DNA of 60,028 nt from an uncultured Bacteroidaceae bacterium (GCA_905234555.1 CAJOHO010000003.1:1-60028); one strand, 5' to 3'. Positions 33,828-42,622 are shown, counted from the stretch's first letter. Made by a program: numbers and translations. The notes: generated from the sequence alone by a model not told the origin.

Positions 33828-35660
33828 TTATTTGAGTTCTTTCTCGATTTGACTGATGAGCGATACGGCTTTTTCAAACACGTTCTCCATTGTGGCTTCA
33901 GGATTACCAGGAGCATAGCGTGCAAACTCGCAATCGTTGATCACGGCGATGAAGGACGAAATCATCTCTGCATTCACACCACGACTGCTCAGTTCTGCCT
34001 CTACATTGTCCTTACTCAGTTGAACCTGAGGCATGTGGAGCTTGTCTGTGATATAACCATAGAGGGCTTTCAGCACCTCATCGTAGAATTCGTTCTGGCG
34101 CTTCTGCTGCAGCAGGGATGCAGCCAGTTTCAAGCGTTTACGAGCCACTTTGTTGGCTTTCTTTTTCTTCAGTTCACCTACGTTGGCGTTGTCCTGATGC
34201 TGGCGACGAAGAATCATGAAGAGTACGACGAACACCACCAGCGGCACGAGATACCACAACAGGTAGTTCAGAGTAAACAGCTGGGTGGCAGAACCGTCGT
34301 TGGCACGAACTTTCCCTTGCTTGATATAGCGGATGTCCTGGTTGAGTTCCTGCACATCCTGTTTGCTGAAATCGGCAATATCCTGGGCTGCATTTCCCTT
34401 GCCTTTCTTCACGTCGATGGTGTAGGGTTCAGTCGTCAGGGTCTTGTAGGCTCTAGCGTCAGGATCGAAATAGGTGAAGCTGATGGCAGGAATCGTGAAA
34501 GACCCAGGATTACGGGGAACAGCCAGATAGTCAATGGTTTTGGTGCCTTCCAGATTGCTGGCACCCAATCGGTAGTCGTCGTTCTCCTTGGGTGTATAGC
34601 TTTCGAAGCTGCTGGGGAAGTTCACCTTGGGCGCCGTAATGAGTTTCAGGTTTCCGCTACCTGTGATGTCGAGTTTCAGCTTCACGGCATCTCCAGTCAG
34701 CACGTCCTGATTGTTCACCGACGAACGGATGGAGAATTTACCCACAGCACCTGAGAAGTCTGCCGGTTTCTCTGGCAGCGGACTCACGTTGATGCTGAGT
34801 TCTGGGGTCTGAATCTGCTTCTTGCGTTCCTCCACACCGTTGAAGCCGTTCATCATGGCATCGAAGGGATCGAGGGTCAGGCTTTCGTAGCGAACCACAG
34901 CGTCGTAGCTGATGCTGGGAATGGTGAGTTTACCTGTCTTCTGAGGGAAGAGCACGTACTGGCTCCACACCACCGAGAAATACTGGCGTCCGTTGTAGGT
35001 CTCAGGCATCAGCTGTTTGGTCTGAGGCAGCGGAACTTCCTGAATCTGGAATCCGTCGAGCGTAGGCAGTTTTCCTTCCAGTCCCACGAGGTTCAGCGTC
35101 GTATAGACCTTATAAGTCACCAGCAAAGCCTCCTGTTCATAAACTCTCGTCTTGCTGGCTGTCGCCGTCATGAAGAGGTCGTTGGCTGAGATACCAGCCT
35201 GTGGTGAAGGTGCCTGCGGACGCTGGGGCTGAGGATTATGTCCTTGGTTGCCGGCAGGAGGCGTGTTCCCTCCACGTCCTTTCACCACTTTGATGGTGAC
35301 AGGCTTCGACTTTATCACTTTTCCCTGACTCTGCACCGTAGCCGGTCCGATGGTGTACTGACCTGGATTCATGGCAGTTAAGGTGTAAGTGAAGGAGATC
35401 GTACTGCTTTGTGTCACCTTTCCGTTAATGGACTGCATGGAGGTTTGTCGCGAAGTAGCCGGACCGTACACCACTTCCAGTCCCTTGAAGTCGGGTGCCT
35501 GGAAATTAGAGATGTCCTGCGTGTTGATGGTGAAGCGCACTCTGAAGTTCGAGTTCACTTCCACCGTCGTTTCTGCGTCAACCGTAATCGTCACGTTGTC
35601 TGCCAACATCGTGCTGACAGACAAGACGGAAAAGAGGATATATAAAAGAAAGCGTTGCAT
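33828..35660 (-). CDS. batD: BatD, large periplasmic Bat protein
   Basis: 610 residues. A signal peptide (about 20) precedes a long run of Ig-like beta-sandwich domains (VEVNSNFRVRFTINTQDISNFQAPDFKGLEVVYGP ... RVYEQEALLVTYKVYT ... GKLTIPSISYDAVV ... AVKLKLDITGSGNLKLI), a membrane segment near residue 460 (LWYLVPLVVFVVLFMIL), and a cytoplasmic helical tail of about 130 residues. A Pro/Gln-rich linker (about 135-155) separates the first two modules. The plan is that of the BatD protein family. It lies between batC (20 bp) and batE (6 bp). Confidence 0.9.
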   Translation of the reverse strand: MQRFLLYILFSVLSVSTMLADNVTITVDAETTVEVNSNFRVRFTINTQDISNFQAPDFKGLEVVYGPATSRQTSMQSINGKVTQSSTISFTYTLTAMNPGQYTIGPATVQSQGKVIKSKPVTIKVVKGRGGNTPPAGNQGHNPQPQRPQAPSPQAGISANDLFMTATASKTRVYEQEALLVTYKVYTTLNLVGLEGKLPTLDGFQIQEVPLPQTKQLMPETYNGRQYFSVVWSQYVLFPQKTGKLTIPSISYDAVVRYESLTLDPFDAMMNGFNGVEERKKQIQTPELSINVSPLPEKPADFSGAVGKFSIRSSVNNQDVLTGDAVKLKLDITGSGNLKLITAPKVNFPSSFESYTPKENDDYRLGASNLEGTKTIDYLAVPRNPGSFTIPAISFTYFDPDARAYKTLTTEPYTIDVKKGKGNAAQDIADFSKQDVQELNQDIRYIKQGKVRANDGSATQLFTLNYLLWYLVPLVVFVVLFMILRRQHQDNANVGELKKKKANKVARKRLKLAASLLQQKRQNEFYDEVLKALYGYITDKLHMPQVQLSKDNVEAELSSRGVNAEMISSFIAVINDCEFARYAPGNPEATMENVFEKAVSLISQIEKELK

Positions 35661-35680
35661 CTTGTTTGAAGTTTTAGTTC

Positions 35681-36616
35681 TTACCAGTCTTTGCGTTTAC
35701 GCTGACCATAACCCTTCATTGGGTCTTTGTTCTGTTCCTGCAGACGACGCTGGATGCGCTTTTCGTCCTGTTGGGCAGCATCGAGAAGCTTCTTCGCTGT
35801 CTCTTGGTCTATCTCACCCTGACGGGGTTGACCTGGACGCTGCTGACCCTGTTCAGGTTGCTGACCCTTTTGGTTCTTGGGGTCTTGACCCTGCTGGTTC
35901 TGGTCTTTGTTCTGCTGGTCTTTATCCTGGTCTTTTTTATCTTGATTCTCGTCTTGGTCTTTCTTATCCTGAACCTGCTGGTCTTTCTTGTCTTTGTCCT
36001 GCTGATCCTTCTTCTGGTCGTCCTTGTCCTTCTGATCCTGATTCTGCTTGTCTTGGTTCTGCTTGTCCTGATCCTTCTTCTGATCCTGCTTGTTCTTGTC
36101 CTGATTCTGCTGCTGTTGCTGCTGCTCTTCCTGTAGTTTCTTCATCCAGTACTGGGCTTTCGCCAGGTTATGACGCGTTTCTTCGTCGTTGGGATTCTTC
36201 CGAAGCGACCCTTTGTAGGCATTCACAGCCTTCGTAAAGAATTGCAGCGCCATTGGCTTGTTGTCGTTTTTCAGATAACTGGCACCCTGGGCGAAGTAGT
36301 CGTTTCCCATGTTATGGCGTACGGCAGCCACCTTTTTGTTGTTCACCGAACCCAGCGAGTCGGCTTTCATGAAGTTCACCATCGCCACAGAGTCCTGACC
36401 CTGCCTCAGCATCGCGTTGCCTAAGTTGTAGTAAGCTTCGAAGGTGCCGCGTTTGTTGGCAGCTTTCTGGTAGTTCGTTTCTGCGTCGCGAACATACTTC
36501 TGACGATAATCCTTGTTGCCTTGTCGGATGAGGTCATAGTCAGAATTCTGTGCCCAGAGCGAACAGCTACTGAGCAACATGATGATTAGGAATATATATC
36601 TGTTCGTCTGCCTCAT
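35681..36616 (-). CDS. batC: BatC, TPR protein with Lys/Asp/Gln-rich tail
   Basis: 311 residues from the ATG at 36616, which overlaps the batB stop by four bases (ATGA). A signal peptide-like start (MRQTNRYIFLIIMLLSSCSLWAQ) is followed by TPR repeats (about 25-150: AETNYQKAANKRGTFEAYYNLGNAML, ALQFFTKAVNAYKGSLRKNPNDEETRHNLAKAQ). From about residue 155 to 270 the chain is almost only Gln, Lys, Asp and Asn (KDQDKQNQDKQNQ and similar), then a short end (DEKRIQRRLQEQNKDPMKGYGQRKRKDW). The low-complexity stretch is longer than needed for a linker and is likely disordered. BatC is the TPR partner between BatB and BatD. Confidence 0.88.
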   Translation of the reverse strand: MRQTNRYIFLIIMLLSSCSLWAQNSDYDLIRQGNKDYRQKYVRDAETNYQKAANKRGTFEAYYNLGNAMLRQGQDSVAMVNFMKADSLGSVNNKKVAAVRHNMGNDYFAQGASYLKNDNKPMALQFFTKAVNAYKGSLRKNPNDEETRHNLAKAQYWMKKLQEEQQQQQQNQDKNKQDQKKDQDKQNQDKQNQDQKDKDDQKKDQQDKDKKDQQVQDKKDQDENQDKKDQDKDQQNKDQNQQGQDPKNQKGQQPEQGQQRPGQPRQGEIDQETAKKLLDAAQQDEKRIQRRLQEQNKDPMKGYGQRKRKDW

Positions 36617-37641
36617 GATTTCTTGAAGAGTTTGAGGGTTGATAGGAATTTGTGGCGACGTTCGCCAATACATACCTCAGCACAGATGGCGAGGATGAGA
36701 AGGATGGCGACAGCCACGAACTGCTCGTCGTATTCTGCGTACAGATCCGACGTGTATTCCACCGTCTGCATCTGGCTGATTTCCTGCAGGAGCCGTTTCT
36801 CAGCCTGATCGCTCTGGTTCACATGGATGTAAAGACCGTTGCCAGCCTGAGCAATCTCTTTGCCGACGCTTTCGTTCAGTCGGGTCACCACTTCCTTGCC
36901 TGTGTCGTCGGTCTTGTATTCGCCGCCAGGCAGAGGAATAAGTCCTCCGTTGGCAGTTCCTACGGAAAGTACGAAGATTCTCAGGTTCGGAATATCAGTA
37001 TGGGCTTTGCGGGCTGCGGCAAGTGCCTGTTCCTCGTGGTCTTCGGCATCAGTAAAGAGGATGAGTGCCTTGCCCACGGACTCGTTGTCGGAGAAGTTGC
37101 TGCAAGCACGACGGATGGCGTCAGCTACGTCCGTTCCCTGAACGGTCACGCTGCTGGTGTTCAGGTCGTCGAGGAACAGCTTGGCTGAGACGTTGTCGTT
37201 GGTCAGGGGAAGAATAGTGATGGCGTTGCCTGCGAAAGCCACCAGACCGATGCGGTCGTTATCCAGGTTCTCAATCACTTTGCCGGCAATCATCTGTGCC
37301 TTCTCCAGTCGGCTGGGCTTCACATCCTCACACAGCATAGAGTTCGACACGTCGATGGCGACAACGGCTTCAATTCCCTGGTTCTTATATTCGGCTTTCT
37401 TTGTTCCGTTCTGCGGACGGGCCAGCATCACGATGAGCAGACCCAGAATCAGCATCATCAGCGCAAACTTCACGTGGCGGCGCTTCTTCGAGACATCGGG
37501 CATCAGCGCTGCCATCAGTTCCGGATTACCCAGACGGGCAATACGTTTCTTCTGCTGGCGGCACAGCAACCAATAGCCTGCTGTGAACAGAGGAATCAGC
37601 AGCAGCCCATACAGGAACAAAGGATGTGCAAATCGAAACAT
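36613..37641 (-). CDS. batB: BatB, von Willebrand factor A membrane protein
   Basis: 342 residues: two N-terminal membrane segments (about 8-28 and 58-75), a VWA domain with a complete MIDAS motif AIDVSNSM (about 93-100) and FTDAEDHEEQA, and a C-terminal membrane segment (VAVAILLILAICAEVCIG). It should present the VWA domain to the cytoplasm or periplasm as part of the Bat complex. It is a paralogue of the upstream batA, 47 bp away, and overlaps batC by four bases. Confidence 0.9.
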   Translation of the reverse strand: MFRFAHPLFLYGLLLIPLFTAGYWLLCRQQKKRIARLGNPELMAALMPDVSKKRRHVKFALMMLILGLLIVMLARPQNGTKKAEYKNQGIEAVVAIDVSNSMLCEDVKPSRLEKAQMIAGKVIENLDNDRIGLVAFAGNAITILPLTNDNVSAKLFLDDLNTSSVTVQGTDVADAIRRACSNFSDNESVGKALILFTDAEDHEEQALAAARKAHTDIPNLRIFVLSVGTANGGLIPLPGGEYKTDDTGKEVVTRLNESVGKEIAQAGNGLYIHVNQSDQAEKRLLQEISQMQTVEYTSDLYAEYDEQFVAVAILLILAICAEVCIGERRHKFLSTLKLFKKS

Positions 37642-37688
37642 TTTCTCTATCTTTGTTTATTTCCTTTTACAAATTATTTGAAGATGCC

Positions 37689-38678
37689 TTAAGGTATTCT
37701 CCTCAGCACGAAGAAGCGAAGCAGCAACTCCAGCAGGAAGAGGGCGAGGGCAGCAAGGGCGAAAGGCTCATAGTGCTCCTCATACTTGTTGAATTGCTTG
37801 ACATTCAGTTTACTACGTTCCATCTGGTCAATCTCCTTATAGACTTCCGACAAGTCCGTGTTCTTCTGCGCACGGAAGTATTTGCCGCCTGTCTCCTCAG
37901 AAATCTGACGCATGGTGGTCTCGTCAATCTCTACCGGCACCATCGCTGTTCCGCCTGTGGGAAGCGGGTAGGGTGCCATACCGTTTCGTCCGATACCGAT
38001 GGTATAGATGCGGACGGAGTCCATCTTCGAAATCTCGGCTGCCGTCAACGGAGAAATCGTACCTGTGTTGCTCACGCCGTCGGTCAGCATGATGATGACT
38101 TTCGAGGCGGTTTTGCTCTCACGAAGTCGCAACAGAGCGTTCATGATGCCGTCGCCAATTGCTGTTCCGTCGTTGATGACGCCGTGGGCTGCCATCAGGT
38201 CGTCGGCTGCCGTATATTGGTTCATGAGTGTCGTGTGGTCTGTGGTCAGCGGACATTGGGTGAAAGCTTCGCCTGCAAAGAACGTCAGACCGATGTTGTC
38301 ATTGGGACGCTTATCCACGAACTCCTTCGCCACTTCCTTCAGCGCCTCCACACGGTTGGGCTTGAAGTCCTGAGCCAGCATCGAGGTCGAGACATCGACT
38401 GCCAGCATGATGTCAATACCTTCCACATCGGTCTCGCTCCAGCCCGACTTCGACTGCGGACGCGCCAGACAGATCACCACGAGGATGAAGACTGCGATTC
38501 GCAGCACATTGGGCACAGGAATCAGCAGCGTGCGGAAGGAACGGCGCACGTAGCGGTATTTCTCCGTTTCTGGCAGCTTCAGAGCCGGATGACTCTTCTT
38601 GTGACGCAGCACGAACCATATTATATAAGGTATGAGCAGCGCCAGCAGCAGAAACATATATGGATTCTTGAATTCCAT
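37689..38678 (-). CDS. batA: BatA, von Willebrand factor A membrane protein
   Basis: 329 residues with two N-terminal membrane segments (about 6-24 and 58-76), a VWA domain with MIDAS motif AVDVSTSM (about 90-97), IIMLTDGVSNTG and the C-terminal membrane segment (FALAALALFLLELLLRFFVL). It is the first VWA gene of the bat operon, paralogous to batB, and probably forms a pair with it. Confidence 0.9.
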   Translation of the reverse strand: MEFKNPYMFLLLALLIPYIIWFVLRHKKSHPALKLPETEKYRYVRRSFRTLLIPVPNVLRIAVFILVVICLARPQSKSGWSETDVEGIDIMLAVDVSTSMLAQDFKPNRVEALKEVAKEFVDKRPNDNIGLTFFAGEAFTQCPLTTDHTTLMNQYTAADDLMAAHGVINDGTAIGDGIMNALLRLRESKTASKVIIMLTDGVSNTGTISPLTAAEISKMDSVRIYTIGIGRNGMAPYPLPTGGTAMVPVEIDETTMRQISEETGGKYFRAQKNTDLSEVYKEIDQMERSKLNVKQFNKYEEHYEPFALAALALFLLELLLRFFVLRRIP

Positions 38679-38711
38679 CTTCCTTTCGTTTTAACGTCAA
38701 TTTATTTTCGA

Positions 38712-39875
38712 CTAAACCACCACCCAGTAGAGTTTCCACATCACGTAGCCCAGCAGCACTAAGGCACCCAAGCCTAAGACTGCCACCAGCACCATCAGCG
38801 TGAGGCGGGTCTTCTTCGAGCCTTTGGCTTCCACCACCACTTCCTCTGGTTGGTTCTGCGGCAGAGCGTCATCTTCCTGCTTCGTCGTATTGATATATTC
38901 AATCGCCGTCAGAAGGTAGCGGTCGTTCTCTGTGATCTGGGTCTGGTATTTGGCAAACTTCACCAGGTCGGCGGTGGTGAACAGCTCGCGCAACTCACTC
39001 AAAGCCGTCGGGTCGTTCTGGCTTTGCAGCTTCTCGATGATCTCGTCGGAGGTCATCTCCATCGCGTTAAAGCCGTATCTTTCTCGGATGTACTCACGCA
39101 GAGTGTCTGTCAGCAGCGTGTAGTATTCCTTGGTTACTTCGTTCGGAATAACCTGTTCGCTATCAGCTTGTTGCCATGCGTTCTCTGACTTAATCCTTTC
39201 AATCTTCTGCATCGCAGCTTTGTGGGGAGCGATACGAGCTTTCAGGCGGATGCGACGCAGGATGGGTTTGTTGTCTTTCAGCAGAATAATCAGTACCGCC
39301 AGCACCACACCCAGCACCAACAGCAGGAGTGCCCAACTCATCGTGCCCTTGCGTTCTTTCCAGATTTCTTCGTCGAATGCTGGTTCCATCACGTCCTTGA
39401 TGTCACAGATGTCCATCTCAACGGTGTCGATGGGAACCGTCACCACCTTCAGCGCCAGGTTCTGCTTCGTCGTATAGTCCTCGCCGCCTACAGTCACCTT
39501 CATGGGAGGCAGGTAGTAGAGGTTCGGATCGAACGAAGTGATGGTATATCCGGCTTTCAGCGACATCCGTTTGCCTTCGTCAATCCAGGTCGTGTCGATA
39601 GGCAGTTCTTCCACAACCTCCACACCGTCCACCATCCAGCTGATCATTTCGCCACTCGTCTCATTTCCTTCCTCACCTTCCTCAGCCAAAGGTCGGGCAG
39701 GGTAGTGAGGGAAATCGACGTGGGCATCCTTCTCTGCGCTCACTTCCAGCGTGATAGCTGCCTGTTCGCCAATCTTTATCTGTGCACGGTCAATCTTAGC
39801 GTCCACCGTCACCTGAGCCTTCACTCCGGCAGACAGACACATCAACAAACCAAATATGTACCAGATTCGTTTCAT
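38712..39875 (-). CDS. Bat-operon membrane protein (DUF4381-like)
   Basis: 387 residues. A signal peptide (about 20) is followed by a beta-rich domain of about 145 residues (VTVDAKIDRAQIKIGEQAAITLEVSAE, as in BatD-type Ig domains), a membrane segment near 190-210 (ALLLLVLGVVLAVLIILL), a cytoplasmic helical region (about 215-330, ending with DNDRYLLTAIEYIN-like sequence), and a last membrane segment (LTLMVLVAVLGLGALVLLGYVMW). It sits between the DUF58 gene and batA, the usual place for an extra membrane protein in bat operons. Function is not established. Confidence 0.75.
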   Translation of the reverse strand: MKRIWYIFGLLMCLSAGVKAQVTVDAKIDRAQIKIGEQAAITLEVSAEKDAHVDFPHYPARPLAEEGEEGNETSGEMISWMVDGVEVVEELPIDTTWIDEGKRMSLKAGYTITSFDPNLYYLPPMKVTVGGEDYTTKQNLALKVVTVPIDTVEMDICDIKDVMEPAFDEEIWKERKGTMSWALLLLVLGVVLAVLIILLKDNKPILRRIRLKARIAPHKAAMQKIERIKSENAWQQADSEQVIPNEVTKEYYTLLTDTLREYIRERYGFNAMEMTSDEIIEKLQSQNDPTALSELRELFTTADLVKFAKYQTQITENDRYLLTAIEYINTTKQEDDALPQNQPEEVVVEAKGSKKTRLTLMVLVAVLGLGALVLLGYVMWKLYWVVV

Positions 39876-39890
39876 TTCTATTTAACTTTA

Positions 39891-39952
39891 ACTATATACT
39901 CTCCTCTCTACAAGAGAGGGGTTGGGGGTGAGTCCGTTGGTGGTGGGTCCGC
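39891..39952 (+). repeat. GC-rich hairpin element, intergenic (copy G)
   Basis: Head TATATACTCTCCTCTCT, stem CTCTCTACAAGAGAG, then GGGGTTGGGGGTGAGTCC and TGGTGGGTCCGCC. Same head-stem-G-run-GGGTCC plan as copies C and E. It fills the gap between the DUF58 gene and the DUF4381-like gene. Confidence 0.75.
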
Positions 39953-40822
39953 CTATTTCCTCATCCTGAACAGCCCCATCAGTCCTTTCACATAATCCTC
40001 ATCCGTCCGCAGATGAACACAATCCACTCGTGCGTGTGTCAGCTCCTCTTCCAGACGGTGTTGCGTCGATACCCACCATTCGTGGTGTGCACGTCGCATC
40101 CGCTTCGAACTTGTATCCACATAGAGCTCGTCGCCCGTTTCTGCGTCCTTCACCTTCATCAGTCCCACATTGGGCAGTTCCTGCATCCGCTTATCGTAAA
40201 TCTGCACGGCAACCACGTCGTGGCGACGGTTGGCAATCTGCAGTTCCTGGCTGTAGTCCTTCGGATCGAAGAAATCGCTCAGCACAAACACGGTGCAGCG
40301 ACGCTTGATGGCATTCGTCATGAACGCCACAGCCTCGCCGATGTTGGTACGTTGGCTCTGCGGCTGGAAAGTCAGCAGTTCGCGGATGATAAAGAGGATA
40401 TGCTTGCGGCCTTTCTTGGGCGGAATGAACTTCTCTACGTGGTCGGAAAAGAAGATAACGCCAATCTTATCGTTATTCTCAATGGCTGAGAACGCCAGCG
40501 TGGCAGCCACTTCCGTCGCCATCTGACGTTTCGTCATTCCGTCGGAGCCGAAATCCAGACTGCCTGAGACATCCACCATCAGGATGACCGTCAGTTCACG
40601 TTCCTCCTCGAACACCTTTACGTAAGGGTGATCGAAGCGAGCAGTTACGTTCCAGTCTATGTCGCGCACATCGTCGCCGTACTGGTACTCACGCACTTCG
40701 CTGAATGCCATACCGCGTCCCTTGAACGCCGTTTGCCATTCACCTGCAAAGATATTGTTCGACAACCCACGTGCCTTGATTTCTATCCTGCGAACCTTTT
40801 TCAGCAGTTCCTCTGTTTCCAT
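39953..40822 (-). CDS. DUF58 family protein of the Bat operon
   Basis: 289 residues, a DUF58/VWA-like domain: the opening IKARGLSNNIFAGEWQTAFKGRGMAFSEVREYQYGDDVRDIDWNVTAR is the signature of DUF58, and a MIDAS-like VDVSGSLDFG is at about residues 83-92. DUF58 genes regularly follow moxR and are thought to be partners of the MoxR AAA ATPase. No membrane segment is visible, so it is likely cytoplasmic. It lies 166 bp after moxR, the gap holding a 22-bp repeat array. Confidence 0.92.
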   Translation of the reverse strand: METEELLKKVRRIEIKARGLSNNIFAGEWQTAFKGRGMAFSEVREYQYGDDVRDIDWNVTARFDHPYVKVFEEERELTVILMVDVSGSLDFGSDGMTKRQMATEVAATLAFSAIENNDKIGVIFFSDHVEKFIPPKKGRKHILFIIRELLTFQPQSQRTNIGEAVAFMTNAIKRRCTVFVLSDFFDPKDYSQELQIANRRHDVVAVQIYDKRMQELPNVGLMKVKDAETGDELYVDTSSKRMRRAHHEWWVSTQHRLEEELTHARVDCVHLRTDEDYVKGLMGLFRMRK

Positions 40823-40863
40823 CAGTTTATTCCTTGCTTCTTCGTTTCTTCTTAGCTTATTAT

Positions 40864-40951
40864 CCGTTCAGCCTTCGCCGTTCGTCCGTTTAGCTTTTGC
40901 CGTTCGTCCGTTCAGCCTTTGCCGTTCGTCCGTTTGGCTTTAGTTGTTTGT
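40864..40951. repeat. 22-bp tandem repeat, four units
   Basis: Units start at 40864, 40886, 40908 and 40930, each beginning CCGTTCAGC or CCGTTTAGC and ending GCCGTTCGT. The last is degenerate. It lies in the gap between moxR and the DUF58 gene. The period is exactly 22 bp, as in the arrays at 42.1-42.8 kb, but the sequence is GC-rich and unrelated. Confidence 0.9.
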
Positions 40952-40988
40952 TCTGTATGTTGCGATATTATCGCAACAGCCGCCCCTC

Positions 40989-41984
40989 TTACGGCACTTC
41001 CACGCGGTTGATGATACGGCTCACGATTTCCTCCTGCGTCACGTTGCTGGCTTCCGCCTCGTAAGTCAGGCCGATGCGGTGGCGCATCACGTCCAAAGCC
41101 ACAGCACGCACATCCTCAGGAATGACATATCCGCGATGCTTGATGAAAGCGTAGGAGCGAGCGGCAAGAGCCAGGTTGATGGACGCACGGGGAGAACCGC
41201 CAAAGGCAATCAGACCCTTCATGTCCCTCAGTCCGTAGCGTTCTGGGAAGCGGGAAGCAAACACGATATCAGCAATATACTGCTCAATCTTCTCATCTAC
41301 ATAAACCTGAGAAACCACAGCGCGAGCCTCTTCTATTTCCTTCGTGCCCATCACAGGCTTTACCTCTTCCTGCTGCGGAGCAATATTCTGGCGGATAATC
41401 TTTTTCTCTTCGTCCAACTGCGGATAACCCACCACCACCTTCAGCATAAAGCGATCCACCTGAGCTTCAGGCAGCGGATAGGTGCCCTCCTGCTCGATAG
41501 GGTTCTGCGTCGCCAGCACCAGGAACGGACGGGGAAGCTGGTAAGTCTCCGTAGAGAGCGTCACCTGTCGTTCCTGCATAGCCTCCAGCAAAGCACTCTG
41601 AACCTTTGCAGGAGCACGGTTAATCTCGTCGGCAAGCACGAAGTTCGCAAAAATCGGGCCGCGTTTCGACTCAAACTTACCTTCCTTCTGGTTGTAAATC
41701 ATCGTGCCCACAACGTCGGCAGGCAGCAAGTCAGGCGTAAACTGGATGCGGCTGAACTTCGCATCAATCAAACCGGCAAGGGTGCGGATAGCTTTTGTCT
41801 TCGCCAAACCAGGCACACCTTCCAACAGCACGTGGCCGTCGCTCAGCAAACCAATCAGCAGCGATTCCACCAAGTGGCGCTGTCCCACAATCCATTGATC
41901 CATACCCGTCAAAAGGTTGGTCACCATTGCGCTGTGGCGCTCAATACGCTCATTCAGAGCGCGAATATCAAATCCTTCAGTCAT
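40989..41984 (-). CDS. moxR: MoxR family AAA ATPase
   Basis: 331 residues. Walker A is in EGVPGLAKTKAIRTLA (about 75-90) and Walker B in FVLADEINRAP (about 130-140), with sensor and arginine-finger regions typical of the MoxR branch (LATQNPIEQEGTYPLPEAQVDRF). It is the ATPase that starts the bat gene block and probably acts as a chaperone or remodeller for the VWA proteins. Its promoter is at 42026-42033. The gap upstream is an 800-bp stretch of repeat arrays. Confidence 0.95.
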   Translation of the reverse strand: MTEGFDIRALNERIERHSAMVTNLLTGMDQWIVGQRHLVESLLIGLLSDGHVLLEGVPGLAKTKAIRTLAGLIDAKFSRIQFTPDLLPADVVGTMIYNQKEGKFESKRGPIFANFVLADEINRAPAKVQSALLEAMQERQVTLSTETYQLPRPFLVLATQNPIEQEGTYPLPEAQVDRFMLKVVVGYPQLDEEKKIIRQNIAPQQEEVKPVMGTKEIEEARAVVSQVYVDEKIEQYIADIVFASRFPERYGLRDMKGLIAFGGSPRASINLALAARSYAFIKHRGYVIPEDVRAVALDVMRHRIGLTYEAEASNVTQEEIVSRIINRVEVP

Positions 41985-42025
41985 TGTATTGATAGTTTTA
42001 AATGTCGATTCTTACAAATTTGCTG

Positions 42026-42033
42026 CAAAGATA
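42026..42033 (-). promoter_or_regulatory. -7 element of the moxR/bat operon
   Basis: TATCTTTG on the minus strand, 41 bp before the moxR start. No clear -33 TTTG at the right distance, only a T-run. Confidence 0.6.
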
Positions 42034-42150
42034 CTACTTTCCTGCGAAAAAACCCACATAATCCGTTTTAATAAATTCTAAAAGAAGTTTCGTTTTTTAA
42101 CATTTCACTCTTTCTGCCGCTTTTACGCACCATCTCAACCCTAAATCTAC

Positions 42151-42260
42151 CCCTCAATTTCCCTTCAACATAAAATAAAACGATTTCTTTGTGAACTAAT
42201 GACATCCTAAAACAATCCCTCAATTTCTTTTCAACATAAACAAAACACCTGTTCTTTTCC
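42151..42260. repeat. 66-bp direct repeat (three 22-bp steps)
   Basis: CCCTCAATTTC-C/T-C/T-TTCAACATA occurs at 42151 and at 42217, exactly 66 bp (3 x 22) apart. The sequence following each copy is also similar. It may be a decayed 22-bp array. Confidence 0.65.
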
Positions 42261-42340
42261 CTTCCCCTTTTCCCAACTTCTAAGCCAACCCAACCCTCCA
42301 ACTAACCCTTCCCATTCCTACGTTTAATAATTCCAACTCT

Positions 42341-42466
42341 GCAACAAACTGAAATGTCCCCACAACGAACTGAAAATATCTCCACAACAAACTGGAAGTG
42401 TCTCCACAACTAACTGTAAGTGTCTTCATAACTAACTGAAAAAATCTCCATAACTAACTGAAAACA
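42341..42466. repeat. 22-bp tandem array, family ACAACTAACTG
   Basis: Six units with starts at about 42340, 42362, 42384, 42406, 42428 and 42450. The core is ACAAC-A/G/T-AACTG-AAAGTGTCTCC with few changes per unit. Confidence 0.9.
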
Positions 42467-42513
42467 AGGTTCATCCTAAAAGAAAAAACTTTTTCTCTTA
42501 ACTGTGGCTAAAA

Positions 42514-42622
42514 TTCCAAGTACTTAGAAATTTTTTTCCAAGTACTTGGAAATATTTTTTTAAGTACTTAGAAATTTATTTTTAAGTACTTGGAATTTTA
42601 TTGATAAGTACTTAAAAATTTT
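42514..42622. repeat. 22-bp array of AAGTACTT palindromes
   Basis: The 8-bp palindrome AAGTACTT occurs at 42518, 42540, 42562, 42584 and 42606, each exactly 22 bp apart, separated by A/T-rich sequence (mostly GAAATTTTTTT). Two copies are extended to the palindrome CCAAGTACTTGG. Confidence 0.95.

Noticed and set aside
35771-36136. Plus-strand reading frame rich in Leu and Val
   Set aside because: It is the antisense of the Gln/Lys/Asp-rich repeat of batC; the apparent hydrophobic protein is only a mirror of biased codons.
42068-42301. Minus-strand reading frame of 77 codons
   Set aside because: It arises from the 66-bp repeat and has no start context, promoter or family resemblance.
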